NCBI RefSeq assembly: GCF_017643905.1
Contig: NZ_JAEPMO010000032.1
Location: 1 to 32,924 of the forward strand
DNA: 32,924 nt
Direction of reading: 5' to 3'
DNA from: Marivita sp.
Lineage (GTDB): Bacteria > Pseudomonadota > Alphaproteobacteria > Rhodobacterales > Rhodobacteraceae
The notes under the pieces: model-generated
What the model was told of the DNA's origin: nothing
Databases searched by the model: none
The model's input: only the letters and a program-made list of their open reading frames with translations
Position numbers and translations under genes: made by a program
In this document: one piece after another, positions 8,618 through 16,109 of the stretch
Layout: each line of letters opens with the position of its first letter
Position numbering within the stretch: the first letter of the stretch is position 1

Positions 8618-8836
8618 ATGGCCAAGGAAGACACGCTCGAATTTCCCGGTGTCGTCAAGGAACTCCTGCCTAACGCGACATTTCGGGTCGAGCTTGAAAA
8701 CGGCCATGAGATCATCGCGCACACGGCAGGCAAAATGCGCAAGAACCGGATTCGTGTTCTTGCAGGCGACAAGGTGCAAGTCGAAATGACGCCCTACGAT
8801 CTGACCAAGGGTCGGATCAACTACCGCTTCAAGTAA
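8618..8836 (+). CDS. infA: Translation initiation factor IF-1
   Basis: A 72-residue OB-fold protein that binds the ribosomal A site during initiation. The sequence [13 protein letters not shown] with [20 protein letters not shown] and the ending GRINYRFK is unmistakable. A good Shine-Dalgarno (AAGGAG, about 8606-8611) precedes the ATG. The 82-base gap upstream holds a possible weak promoter, TTGATA (8543-8548) with CATTTA (8566-8571) at 17 bases. The order infA-maf-rng-yacG downstream is common in Rhodobacteraceae. Confidence 0.98.
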   Translation: MAKEDTLEFPGVVKELLPNATFRVELENGHEIIAHTAGKMRKNRIRVLAGDKVQVEMTPYDLTKGRINYRFK

Positions 8837-8843
8837 GCGTTCC

Positions 8844-9422
8844 GTGAAGCTGATCCTTGGCTCCGGCAGCCCCCGGCGGCGGGAGCTTTTGGCTCAGATC
8901 GGGGTGGAGGCGGATGACATCCGCCCGCCCGATATCAACGAAGATCCTCGCCCCGGTGAGTTGCCGCGTCCTTATTGCGTGCGTCTTGCGCGTGAGAAGG
9001 CATTGGCGATTCCCGCAAGTGACGACGAGATCGTTCTGTCTGCGGACACCACAGTTGCCTTGGGGCGGCGCATTCTGGGTAAGCCAGCGGATGCAGCCGA
9101 AGCCGCGCAGTTCCTTTATGCGTTGTCCGGGCGCAGGCATCGGGTTGTGACGGCGGTGGCTGTCCGGCGGGGCGACAAGCTTTGGGAACGGGATGTGGTC
9201 ACGCAGGTGAAGATGAAATCGCTCAGCGATGCCGAGGTGAATGCCTACCTTGCCAGTGAAGACTGGCGCGGCAAGGCGGGAGGCTATGCCATCCAAGGCC
9301 CGGCAGGAGCCTTTGTGCCGTGGATCAGCGGCAGCTTCAGTGCCGTGGTCGGATTGCCGCTGGCGGAAACCGCTAACCTGCTCGTGGCTGCAGGCTATCC
9401 GCTATACGGGGTGTCGGAATGA
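8844..9422 (+). CDS. Maf family nucleoside triphosphate pyrophosphatase
   Basis: A 192-residue Maf protein. These enzymes hydrolyse non-canonical or surplus nucleoside triphosphates to monophosphates, and some inhibit septation. The phosphate-binding signature [11 protein letters not shown] is at residues 6-16, SADTTVAL carries the conserved acidic site, and [20 protein letters not shown] is the family motif near the C-terminus. The start is a GTG at 8844, seven bases after infA, with little Shine-Dalgarno. The stop overlaps the next start (ATGA, 9419-9422). Which Maf subclass it belongs to cannot be fixed by eye. Confidence 0.93.
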   Translation: MKLILGSGSPRRRELLAQIGVEADDIRPPDINEDPRPGELPRPYCVRLAREKALAIPASDDEIVLSADTTVALGRRILGKPADAAEAAQFLYALSGRRHRVVTAVAVRRGDKLWERDVVTQVKMKSLSDAEVNAYLASEDWRGKAGGYAIQGPAGAFVPWISGSFSAVVGLPLAETANLLVAAGYPLYGVSE

Positions 9423-10441
9423 AGGGTCGTCTGATTGCGTTGGATCACGTCGGAGACCGCGAGGCCGCGGCGCTGATGGTGGATGGAGTGGTCGAAGATC
9501 TGTTCTTCGACACGGACCAGCCCGCACCGGGCACGATCTATCGCGCGATTTGCGAACGTCCGATGAAGGGGCAGGGCGGGATGTTCCTGCGCACGCCCGA
9601 CGGGTCAGCCTTTGTGCGGCAGGTCAATGGCTTGTCGCCGGGTCAGGCACTCTTGGTGCAGGTCACCGGCTATGCCGAGCCGGGCAAGGCAATTCCCGTG
9701 ACGAACAAGGTACTCTTCAAAAGCCGCTATGCCATCGTTACGCCGGACGCGCCGGGGATCAACGTCTCGCGCCGGATCAAGGACGAAGATGCGCGCGAAG
9801 ACTTGTTGGCGATTGCCCATGAGATCATGGATGCCGATGGGTTCGGCCTGATCCTGAGGTCCTCTTGCGAAGGGGCCGATGCGGACGAGATCGCCGACGA
9901 CATCGCGGCGATGGCCGATCTGGCCGTCAAGGTGATGGCCGATGCCACGGGCGACGCGGAAACGCTGATCCTTGGCGATGGGCCGCATCTGCTCGCGTGG
10001 CGCGAATGGACGGACAAGGCCGAGATCGACAGTGCCGATGGCAGTTTCGACCGACACGGCATTCTGGATGTGCTCGACGGTTTGAAGGCGCGAGATGTGC
10101 CCTTGGGCGGATCGGCGTCGATGGCAATCGAGCCGACACGGGCGCTTGTGGCGGTGGACGTGAACACAGGCGGTGACACTAGCCCGGCGGCGGGTCTCAA
10201 GGCGAACCTTGCCGCGGTCAAAGACCTGCCGCGCCAGTTGCGGTTGCGGGGCCTTGGCGGGCAGATCGTGATTGATCCTGCTCCAACAGCCAAGAAAGAC
10301 CGCCGCCAGATCGAAAGCGCTCTGCGCTCGGCGCTCAAGCGCGACAGCGTGGAAACCGTGTTCGTGGGGTGGACTCCGCTGGGGCATATCGAGTTACAAC
10401 GCAAACGTGACCGACTGTCCCTGAGCGAGGTGCTGACATGA
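9419..10441 (+). CDS. rng: Short ribonuclease E/G family protein
   Basis: A 340-residue member of the RNase E/G family of single-strand endoribonucleases. The two metal-binding aspartates are kept, in [10 protein letters not shown] and in GGQIVIDP (the counterparts of E. coli RNase E D303 and D346). The protein stops well short of full-length RNase G, and I see no CPxC zinc-link motif, so it would lack the tetramer-forming element of RNase E. The N-terminal S1-like part is also brief. Catalytic activity is therefore probable but its assembly may differ. It overlaps maf and yacG by four bases on each side. A full-size RNase E should be encoded elsewhere. Confidence 0.85.
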   Translation: MKGRLIALDHVGDREAAALMVDGVVEDLFFDTDQPAPGTIYRAICERPMKGQGGMFLRTPDGSAFVRQVNGLSPGQALLVQVTGYAEPGKAIPVTNKVLFKSRYAIVTPDAPGINVSRRIKDEDAREDLLAIAHEIMDADGFGLILRSSCEGADADEIADDIAAMADLAVKVMADATGDAETLILGDGPHLLAWREWTDKAEIDSADGSFDRHGILDVLDGLKARDVPLGGSASMAIEPTRALVAVDVNTGGDTSPAAGLKANLAAVKDLPRQLRLRGLGGQIVIDPAPTAKKDRRQIESALRSALKRDSVETVFVGWTPLGHIELQRKRDRLSLSEVLT

Positions 10442-10629
10442 GTTGTCCCATCTGTGGCAAAGAAACGAGCCCCGATTCCCGCCCGTTTTGTTCGAAACGC
10501 TGCGCCGATGTTGATCTGGCACGCTGGCTGAACGGGAATTACGCGGTGCCCTCGGACGATCCTGAAGACATCGAAGCCGCGATCGAAGCGGCTGCACAGG
10601 CGGCGGCATCTACGGATAGGCTGCACTAA
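10438..10629 (+). CDS. yacG: Zinc-binding protein YacG (DNA gyrase inhibitor family)
   Basis: A 63-residue protein with one zinc ribbon: C3, C6, C18 and C22 (CPIC ... CSKRC), followed by VDLARWLNGNYAVP, the classic YacG motif. E. coli YacG binds GyrB and inhibits DNA gyrase. The C-terminus is an acidic, alanine-rich tail. The start overlaps the RNase stop by four bases, so the two are translationally coupled. No further gene of this run follows; a short gap leads to pxpB. Confidence 0.93.
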   Translation: MSCPICGKETSPDSRPFCSKRCADVDLARWLNGNYAVPSDDPEDIEAAIEAAAQAAASTDRLH

Positions 10630-10667
10630 CGGGTTGTCTCAGCCGACCTGCATGATACCGCTTGGAC

Positions 10668-11414
10668 ATGGCAGTTGAGACGTCTTCTTCGTTTGATCCA
10701 ATAATCCGCTCCGCGGGTTTGAACGGTGTGCTGGTCAGCTTTGGCGATGTGCTGACCGAGCCGGGCAATCGCGCGGCGCTGGCCTTTTCAGCGGCGGTCG
10801 CACGTGCAGGGATCGACGGTATCGAAGAATGTGCGCCGTCCTTGGTGTCGGTCTTTGTGCAGTTTGATCCGTTGCATCTGAGCCTGGAGGTTGTGACCGC
10901 CAAGTTGACAGCGCTTCTTGCCGAACAGGACTGGTACGCAGCGCCCATGCCAGAGGGGCGGCGGTTCATCCGGGTGCCTACGGTCTACGGCACCGATCTT
11001 GCGCCACAGCTTGAGGAAGCGGCACAGGCGGCCGGGCTAACTGTCGATGACGCCATCGCCCAATTGTCCCAGGCGCGCGTGCGGGTGCAAACTATCGGAT
11101 TTGCCCCCGGCCAGCCCTATCTGGGCCTTTTGCCCGAAGCCTGGAATATTCCGCGCCAGACTGCGCTGACCAAGGCTGTGCCTGAAGGCGCGTTGGTGGT
11201 GGCGATCCGACAGTTCGTCCTGTTCTCGGTGGCCAACCCGACGGGGTGGCGCCACGTCGGGCAAACCGCGTTGCGGCTCTTCCGGGCCGACAACGACACG
11301 CCCTTTTTCCTGCGTCCGGGGGATGAGGTGCAGTTCGTAAAGGCCAGTCCCGATGTGCTGGAGCGGCACAAAAATGATCCCGACGGTGGCGCCGTGATCG
11401 AGGCGATCCGATGA
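10668..11414 (+). CDS. pxpB: 5-oxoprolinase subunit PxpB-like (KipI/allophanate hydrolase subunit 1 family)
   Basis: A 248-residue KipI-type protein. With PxpA and PxpC it forms the prokaryotic ATP-dependent 5-oxoprolinase that opens the damaged metabolite 5-oxoproline to glutamate. The segment FAPGQPYLGLLPEAW matches the family core. The canonical block around GIAGxQTGIYPxxSPGGW is instead VVAIRQFVLFSVANPTGW, so this copy is divergent at a normally conserved site. The ATG at 10668 is preferred to the TTG at 10662. The stop overlaps the pxpC start (ATGA, 11411-11414). The three-gene order B-C-A supports the call. Confidence 0.85.
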   Translation: MAVETSSSFDPIIRSAGLNGVLVSFGDVLTEPGNRAALAFSAAVARAGIDGIEECAPSLVSVFVQFDPLHLSLEVVTAKLTALLAEQDWYAAPMPEGRRFIRVPTVYGTDLAPQLEEAAQAAGLTVDDAIAQLSQARVRVQTIGFAPGQPYLGLLPEAWNIPRQTALTKAVPEGALVVAIRQFVLFSVANPTGWRHVGQTALRLFRADNDTPFFLRPGDEVQFVKASPDVLERHKNDPDGGAVIEAIR

Positions 11415-12433
11415 CCCGGGCGCTGCACGTGCATCGCATCGCGCCGGGTGCCACGGTGCAGGACCAGGGCCGCACAGGGTATCGCGCCTTTGGTGTGTCT
11501 CGCGGTGGCGCGGCGGACCCGTTGGCCTTGGCCGAGGGGGCGGCGTTGCTGGGGCAATCGCTTGAGTGCGCCGCATTGGAATTACCCGGGTCCGGTGGGG
11601 TCTTCGAGGCAACCGAACCGCTCCGCATTGCCCTGACCGGCGCGCCGATGCGAGCGACACTGGATGGCGCACCGCTTGTCTGGAACGCGTCCCATGCCTT
11701 TCCAGCCGGGTCACGGCTTGAGATCGGCGGTGTGACGGCCGGCAGTTACGGGTATCTGCATGTTGGCGGCGGGTTCGACCTGCCTTTGCAGCTTGGGTCG
11801 AGATCCGCGCATCTGGCGGCTGGGGTCGGGACGGCGGTGCAGGCGGGGGACAGCCTGCCTGTGGGTGAAGACACGCGCAGCGGCGTCGGGCTTTGCCTGC
11901 CGCAGGACAGCCGGTTCGATGGTGGCGTACTCCGCTTGGTGGAAAGCTTTCAAACCGCCTTTTTTGATCCGGCCACGCGCGACCGTTTTACCGAGACCAC
12001 GTTTACGCGGGACGCCCGCGCCAACCGAATGGGCTTGCGGCTTGATTCCGCAGGTGAGGGCTTTGCCACCAGCGCGGGGCTGAACATCCTGTCGGAATCG
12101 ATTGTTCCTGGCGACATTCAGATCACCGGCGATGGCACGCCCTACCTGCTTTTGCGCGAAAGCCAGACAACCGGGGGCTATCCGCGGATCGCGACAGTGA
12201 TTCCCGCAGATCTTCCGCGGGCGGTGCAGACCCCGTCAGGCGGTACCGTCCGATTCCGTTTCGTGTCGCGGGATGAGGCGCTCGAGGCCGAGCGGAAGAT
12301 GCGCGAGCACTTGCGCGCCTTGCCGAAACTTTGCGTGCCATTGGTGCGCGATCCATCGCAGATCCGCGATCTGCTGAGCTATCAATTGATCAGTGGGGTC
12401 ACGGCTGGTGACACCCCGCATGAAAAGGAGTGA
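11411..12433 (+). CDS. pxpC: 5-oxoprolinase subunit PxpC (biotin-dependent carboxyltransferase-like, KipA family)
   Basis: A 340-residue KipA/allophanate hydrolase subunit 2 homologue. Family features are VQDQGRTGYRAFGVSRGGAADP near residues 15-35, the central NRMGLRLDSAG and the segment GDIQITGDGTPYLLLRESQTTGGYPRIATV, where substrate-site residues normally lie. It acts with PxpB and PxpA in 5-oxoproline hydrolysis in the cytoplasm. It overlaps pxpB by four bases and is followed by pxpA three bases after its stop, which itself is preceded by an AAGGAG that serves pxpA. A stand-alone urea-carboxylase relative is less likely given the neighbours. Confidence 0.9.
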   Translation: MTRALHVHRIAPGATVQDQGRTGYRAFGVSRGGAADPLALAEGAALLGQSLECAALELPGSGGVFEATEPLRIALTGAPMRATLDGAPLVWNASHAFPAGSRLEIGGVTAGSYGYLHVGGGFDLPLQLGSRSAHLAAGVGTAVQAGDSLPVGEDTRSGVGLCLPQDSRFDGGVLRLVESFQTAFFDPATRDRFTETTFTRDARANRMGLRLDSAGEGFATSAGLNILSESIVPGDIQITGDGTPYLLLRESQTTGGYPRIATVIPADLPRAVQTPSGGTVRFRFVSRDEALEAERKMREHLRALPKLCVPLVRDPSQIRDLLSYQLISGVTAGDTPHEKE

Positions 12434-12436
12434 GCC

Positions 12437-13219
12437 ATGCATGTCGATCTGAACGCGGATATGGGGGAAAGCTTTGGAACGTGGCCCATGGGATCGGATG
12501 CGGCGCTTCTTGAGGTGATCACCTCGGCCAATGTCGCCTGCGGGTTTCATGCGGGTGACCCGGACGTGATGGCGCAGACGATGGGTCTTGCGGTGACCAA
12601 AGGCGTTGGCATTGGTGCGCATCCGGGCTTTCCTGACTTGCAGGGCTTCGGGCGGCGGCGGATGCATCTGAGCCATGACAACTTGCAAAATCTTGTGCGA
12701 TATCAATTGGGTGCGGCGCAAGCGATGGCGCGTTCCGTTGGCGGTGAGGTGCGGCATCTGAAGCTTCACGGGGCGCTGGCCAATATGGCGTCCGAGGATG
12801 TGGCGATGGCGACGGCCTGCTACGAAGGGGCGTTGTCGGTAGATCCGAACATCATCATCATGGTGCTGGCCGCGACACAGCAGCAGGATGCGGTTGAGGC
12901 GCTGGGCTGTCGCTGGGCGGGCGAGATTTTCGCGGATCGGGCGTATAATGACGACGCGACTCTGGTGGATCGGAGCCTGCCGGGTGCGGTCATTCACGAT
13001 GCGGATGTAGCGGGGCAGCGCATGGTCGATATGGTCAAGGCCGGTGCGATCATCACCGAAAGCGGCAAACACATTTCAGCGGCGGTGGACACGATCTGTC
13101 TGCATGGCGACGGCGCAACAGCGGTGCAGATCGCCCGCACCGTGCGCAGCGCACTGGCCGACGCCGGTGTCACCCTGCAACGGTTTGCAGGGCGTCAGGG
13201 CGCGATCAGCAAGGCCTGA
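12437..13219 (+). CDS. pxpA: 5-oxoprolinase subunit PxpA (LamB/YcsF family)
   Basis: A 260-residue LamB/YcsF protein, the hydrolase-like partner of the 5-oxoprolinase complex. The N-terminus MHVDLNADMGESFGTW and the motifs ANVACGFHAGDPDVM, GAHPGFPDLQGFGRR, VRHLKLHGALANMA and CLHGDGATAV are diagnostic. The ATG at 12437 has AAGGAG ten bases upstream, overlapping the end of pxpC. The 3' end overlaps the convergent glycerate kinase gene by 25 bases (13195-13219), leaving no room for an intergenic terminator. Confidence 0.95.
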   Translation: MHVDLNADMGESFGTWPMGSDAALLEVITSANVACGFHAGDPDVMAQTMGLAVTKGVGIGAHPGFPDLQGFGRRRMHLSHDNLQNLVRYQLGAAQAMARSVGGEVRHLKLHGALANMASEDVAMATACYEGALSVDPNIIIMVLAATQQQDAVEALGCRWAGEIFADRAYNDDATLVDRSLPGAVIHDADVAGQRMVDMVKAGAIITESGKHISAAVDTICLHGDGATAVQIARTVRSALADAGVTLQRFAGRQGAISKA

Positions 13220-14460
13220 ACATCCGCTACATTGGTGCCGGTGGCGCGGGTCATCAACAGGTCACCGGCTGCTGCTAGCGCCGCGTAGCTGTCGTTGTTC
13301 GCCAAGAGTGCTGTGACGTCCTGACCTGCGGCTGCGATCCGGGGCAGGGTGCCTGAATCGACCACTCCGCCTGCGGCATCGGTCGGGCCGTCGCGGCCAT
13401 CGGTGCCGCCTGACAGGAAGACCCATTTTGCGGTCATTTCAGGGGCTTGTGTTGCAACACGCAGGGCCAGTTCCTGATTGCGCCCACCCCGCCCTGTGCC
13501 GGTGAGCCTGACCGTCGTTTCCCCCCCAAAAAGCAGCGCTGTGGGTTCGGGGCGGGCGATGAGTTCGGCGAGAACCTCCTTGGCCGCATCGCCCACGTCA
13601 CCGGTCAGGGCATCGCTGACGATGCGGGCGGTGACGCCGATGTTCCGCGCCTTGTCCAACATCGCTTCGAGCGACAGTCGGTTCGATCCGACGAGCGTGT
13701 TTGTTACGTCGGGCAAGGGAGGCGGTGTCCCGTGTTGTGCCTGTTCAAGATGGGTGCGAATCGAAGCCGGTGCTGCCTCCCAGATCCCTGCGGATTTGAG
13801 GGTTGCAATGGCCTCGGCTGCTGTTCCAATCGGGCTGACCGTGGGGCCAGAAGCGATGGCACGCAGATCGTCGCCGATCACATCGGACAGCAGGTAGGCA
13901 TAGACTGGGGCCGGAGCGGCGTAGCGGACGAAGCCGCCACCTTTGAGCAGGCTCACCTGTTGACGCACAAGGTTCATCTGCACGATGTCAAGCCCCGCAG
14001 ACAGCAGCAGGCCGTTTAACCGCGCTTTGTCGGACAAGCTGACGCCTGGCGGAGGCGCCGGCAATAATGCAGAGCCGCCCCCCGAGATCAGGGCAACAAC
14101 ACGGTCGGTTTCGGTCGCTTCAGTCAACATCTCCATCACCCGTTGCGCCGCACGTGCGCCAGCCTCGTCCGGTACGGGGTGTCCCGCGCGCAGGAGCTCG
14201 GCCCCGTCGAGGGTCGCGTCGTTCTCGTGATGGGTGACTGCAAGGGCGACATGGGCGTCCGGCATGGCTGCCATGGCTTCGCGCAACATGGCCGGTGCGG
14301 CCTTGCCGATGGCGATCAGGAATGTTCTTCCGTCAGGGGCCTCGGGTGGAAGCGGTGATTGGGTCAACCCGCGTCTGACAGCGCGTGCAGGGTCTGCGGC
14401 TGTGACGGCCGCATCGAACAAGAGCCGGGCTTTGGTGCGAAGCGTATCAATCTCGGTCAT
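13195..14460 (-). CDS. Glycerate 2-kinase / MOFRL family protein
   Basis: A 421-residue protein of the glycerate kinase type 2 family, also annotated as TtuD or hydroxypyruvate reductase in older databases. It phosphorylates D-glycerate to 2-phosphoglycerate, linking glyoxylate, tartrate or serine-cycle metabolism to glycolysis. Motifs are LIAIGKAAPAMLREA, ISGGGSALLPAPPPGVSL and the C-terminal MOFRL segment FLSGGTDGRDGPTDAAGGVVD. The internal ATG at 14460 gives the family N-terminus (MTEIDTLRTKARLLFDAAV). An in-frame ATG at 14517 would add 19 residues, and neither start has a strong Shine-Dalgarno. It converges on pxpA with a 25-base overlap. Confidence 0.9.
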   Translation of the reverse strand: MTEIDTLRTKARLLFDAAVTAADPARAVRRGLTQSPLPPEAPDGRTFLIAIGKAAPAMLREAMAAMPDAHVALAVTHHENDATLDGAELLRAGHPVPDEAGARAAQRVMEMLTEATETDRVVALISGGGSALLPAPPPGVSLSDKARLNGLLLSAGLDIVQMNLVRQQVSLLKGGGFVRYAAPAPVYAYLLSDVIGDDLRAIASGPTVSPIGTAAEAIATLKSAGIWEAAPASIRTHLEQAQHGTPPPLPDVTNTLVGSNRLSLEAMLDKARNIGVTARIVSDALTGDVGDAAKEVLAELIARPEPTALLFGGETTVRLTGTGRGGRNQELALRVATQAPEMTAKWVFLSGGTDGRDGPTDAAGGVVDSGTLPRIAAAGQDVTALLANNDSYAALAAAGDLLMTRATGTNVADVQALLIAP

Positions 14461-14550
14461 GTCAGGATTAGGGCTGCAACCGCCATGAAAGTCAAATGCT
14501 TGCGAGTGCAAGCTCATGCATCACTTTCACATTAGCCATCGGAGGAAAGT

Positions 14551-14633
14551 GGTGGGCGACCCTGGAATCGAACCAGGCGTGCGTCTCCGCGAGGGAGTTA
14601 CAGTCCCCTGCCACACCTTGCGGCCTGTCGCCC
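14551..14633 (-). tRNA. tRNA-Tyr (anticodon GTA)
   Basis: Read on the minus strand, the gene has a 7-base acceptor stem GGGCGAC/GTCGCCC, discriminator A and an encoded CCA (complement of 14551-14553). The T arm is CCTGG-TTCGATT-CCAGG. The anticodon loop CTGTAAC contains GTA at 14599-14601. A 14-base class II variable arm with a short GCG/CGC stem lies between anticodon and T stems, as expected for bacterial tRNA-Tyr. The total is 83 bases including CCA. Confidence 0.96.
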
Positions 14634-14668
14634 ACTTGGCCAAGGACCCTGCCCTTGGCGTGAGCGGG

Positions 14669-14697
14669 TGATTACAATTGCCCCCTTGCGGCGTCAA
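14669..14697 (-). promoter_or_regulatory. Predicted sigma-70-type promoter for tRNA-Tyr
   Basis: On the minus strand, TTGACG (14692-14697) is followed after exactly 17 bases by TAATCA (14669-14674). The tRNA 5' end at 14633 lies about 35 bases beyond the -10, a sensible leader length for processing by RNase P. The fit to the -35/-10 consensus is good for this GC-rich region. Confidence 0.6.
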
Positions 14698-14752
14698 CAG
14701 GAAAATCCCATCAAGCGACAGGTACAAAAACCGGGACAAGAAAGGGGCTGTT

Positions 14753-15532
14753 ATGGTCAAAAAACCGAAATGGGTGGTGGCCAAGGAACAGTCCAAGAAG
14801 GCGGCTGCGGCTGAAACCGTGTGGCTGTTCGGGCTGCATGCGGTGCGCGACGCGCTGGTCAATCCGAACCGCGAGAGGCTGCGTTTGGTGGTGACTCGCA
14901 ATGCGATGGACAAACTGGCCGATGCCATCGAAGCCGCTGGAATCGAACCCGAAATAAGCGATCCGCGCAGGTTTGATGCGCCCATCGATCCGCAATCGGT
15001 GCATCAGGGCGCCGCGCTTGAGGTGAAACCTTTGAATTGGGGACGGCTCGAGGATGTGGCACTTGGCGGCCCTGACGGGCCTCCGCGTGTGGTCATGCTC
15101 GACCGGGTGACCGATCCGCACAATGTGGGGGCTGTTCTGCGGTCGGCGGAAGTGTTCGGCGCCTCCGCCGTTGTGGGCACGTTGCATCACTCCGCGCCGG
15201 AAACGGGTGCCCTTGCCAAGACAGCGTCGGGCGCGTTGGAACGCCAGCCATATCTGCGGGAGCGCAACCTTGCTGACGCGATGGAACGTTTGCGATCAAT
15301 GGGTTATGTCATCTTCGGTCTGGATGGCGAGGCGGAGCAGACGATTGATGAGGCGCTTGCTCCGGTCCGCGACAGGCCGATTGCGCTGGTGCTCGGGGCC
15401 GAAGGGCCGGGGTTGCGGCCCAAGACAAAGGAAACCTGTGACGCCTTGGTGAAAATTCCGTTCGCGCGGGCCTTCGGGTCGTTGAACGTGTCGAACGCGG
15501 CGGCGGTGGCGCTTTACGCCGCACGGGCGTGA
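14753..15532 (+). CDS. rlmB: SpoU/TrmH family 23S rRNA (guanosine-2'-O)-methyltransferase, RlmB type
   Basis: A 259-residue SPOUT methyltransferase. RlmB methylates the ribose of G2251 of 23S rRNA using S-adenosylmethionine. The N-terminal substrate-binding domain starts at WLFGLHAVRDAL. The three SpoU motifs are present: DPHNVGAVLRSAEVFGA, LVLGAEGPGLR and GSLNVSNAAAVALY, which together form the knotted cofactor site. The ATG at 14753 follows AAGAAAGGGG. A longer frame from 14678 overlaps the tRNA-Tyr promoter region and is unlikely. The gene sits next to tRNA-Tyr on the opposite strand. Confidence 0.9.
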   Translation: MVKKPKWVVAKEQSKKAAAAETVWLFGLHAVRDALVNPNRERLRLVVTRNAMDKLADAIEAAGIEPEISDPRRFDAPIDPQSVHQGAALEVKPLNWGRLEDVALGGPDGPPRVVMLDRVTDPHNVGAVLRSAEVFGASAVVGTLHHSAPETGALAKTASGALERQPYLRERNLADAMERLRSMGYVIFGLDGEAEQTIDEALAPVRDRPIALVLGAEGPGLRPKTKETCDALVKIPFARAFGSLNVSNAAAVALYAARA

Positions 15533-15543
15533 ACTTGCGGTCA

Positions 15544-15587
15544 GGGCATGGCGTGCCAATATTCCTGACGAAGGAGACGCCATGCCC
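15544..15587 (+). promoter_or_regulatory. Inverted repeat enclosing the Shine-Dalgarno and start codon of the zinc-ribbon gene
   Basis: GGGCATGGCGT (15544-15554) and its perfect complement ACGCCATGCCC (15577-15587) flank a 22-base loop. The right arm contains the ATG at 15582-15584 and the loop contains AAGGAG (15571-15576). In mRNA the start codon would be paired in a GC-rich stem. It could regulate translation or act as a DNA operator; the sequence alone does not decide. Confidence 0.5.
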
Positions 15588-15908
15588 CATGGAACGAAAA
15601 TCGCCACCTGCTGTTATTGCGGAACCCGTGCGGCCCTTGTTTTGACAGGGAAAACCCGGCATGAGCTAAGCTGTTCGGCCTGCGGCGCACCTTTGCACGA
15701 CATGAAGATGCTCCGCGCCGAGGTAACAGAGAAGCCGGGTGCGACACAGCATCGGCATGTGAGCCGACCCAAGACAGCGCCAGCGCCTTTTCCCGCCTGG
15801 GATCGTGATGCAAAGGAATCGAAGAAGAAAAAGCCGAAGAAGCGAAAGACACTGGCGCGGCGGTTTTTCGAAGAAGCGTTTGACGTGATCGAAGATATTT
15901 TCGACTGA
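15582..15908 (+). CDS. Hypothetical protein with N-terminal zinc ribbon and lysine-rich linker
   Basis: A 108-residue protein of unknown function. Residues 9-35 form a probable zinc ribbon (CCYCG ... CSACG, two CxxC-type pairs). A proline-rich middle is followed by a strongly basic run of lysines and arginines at about 79-89, and the C-terminus (FFEEAFDVIEDIFD) is a hydrophobic, acidic helix. This layout suggests a nucleic-acid or ribosome-associated protein, but no function can be assigned. The Shine-Dalgarno AAGGAG sits six bases before the ATG, within an inverted repeat. It lies between rlmB and ribBA. Confidence 0.75.
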   Translation: MPHGTKIATCCYCGTRAALVLTGKTRHELSCSACGAPLHDMKMLRAEVTEKPGATQHRHVSRPKTAPAPFPAWDRDAKESKKKKPKKRKTLARRFFEEAFDVIEDIFD

Positions 15909-16109
15909 TCTGTCCGGTCCGACAGTGTATTTCATGCGGTTCCGGCCCAAAAACTCCGGTTTTCGCTGCTTTTTCGTCGATTTGAGCGCAGTCTGGCATG
16001 AACTGTACTGGTAGCTGTGTCGCACCGTACTGATGATCCGTACGGGACGTTCTACTGGTCAATTGCAACGCCGTGTTTTAAGTGCCCAAGGGCAATGACG
16101 GAGGTCCGC

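Noticed and set aside
15909-16109. FMN riboswitch before ribBA
   Set aside because: No RFN-element consensus blocks are visible. Three TACTGRT copies (16006, 16028, 16053) are irregularly spaced and too short to interpret.
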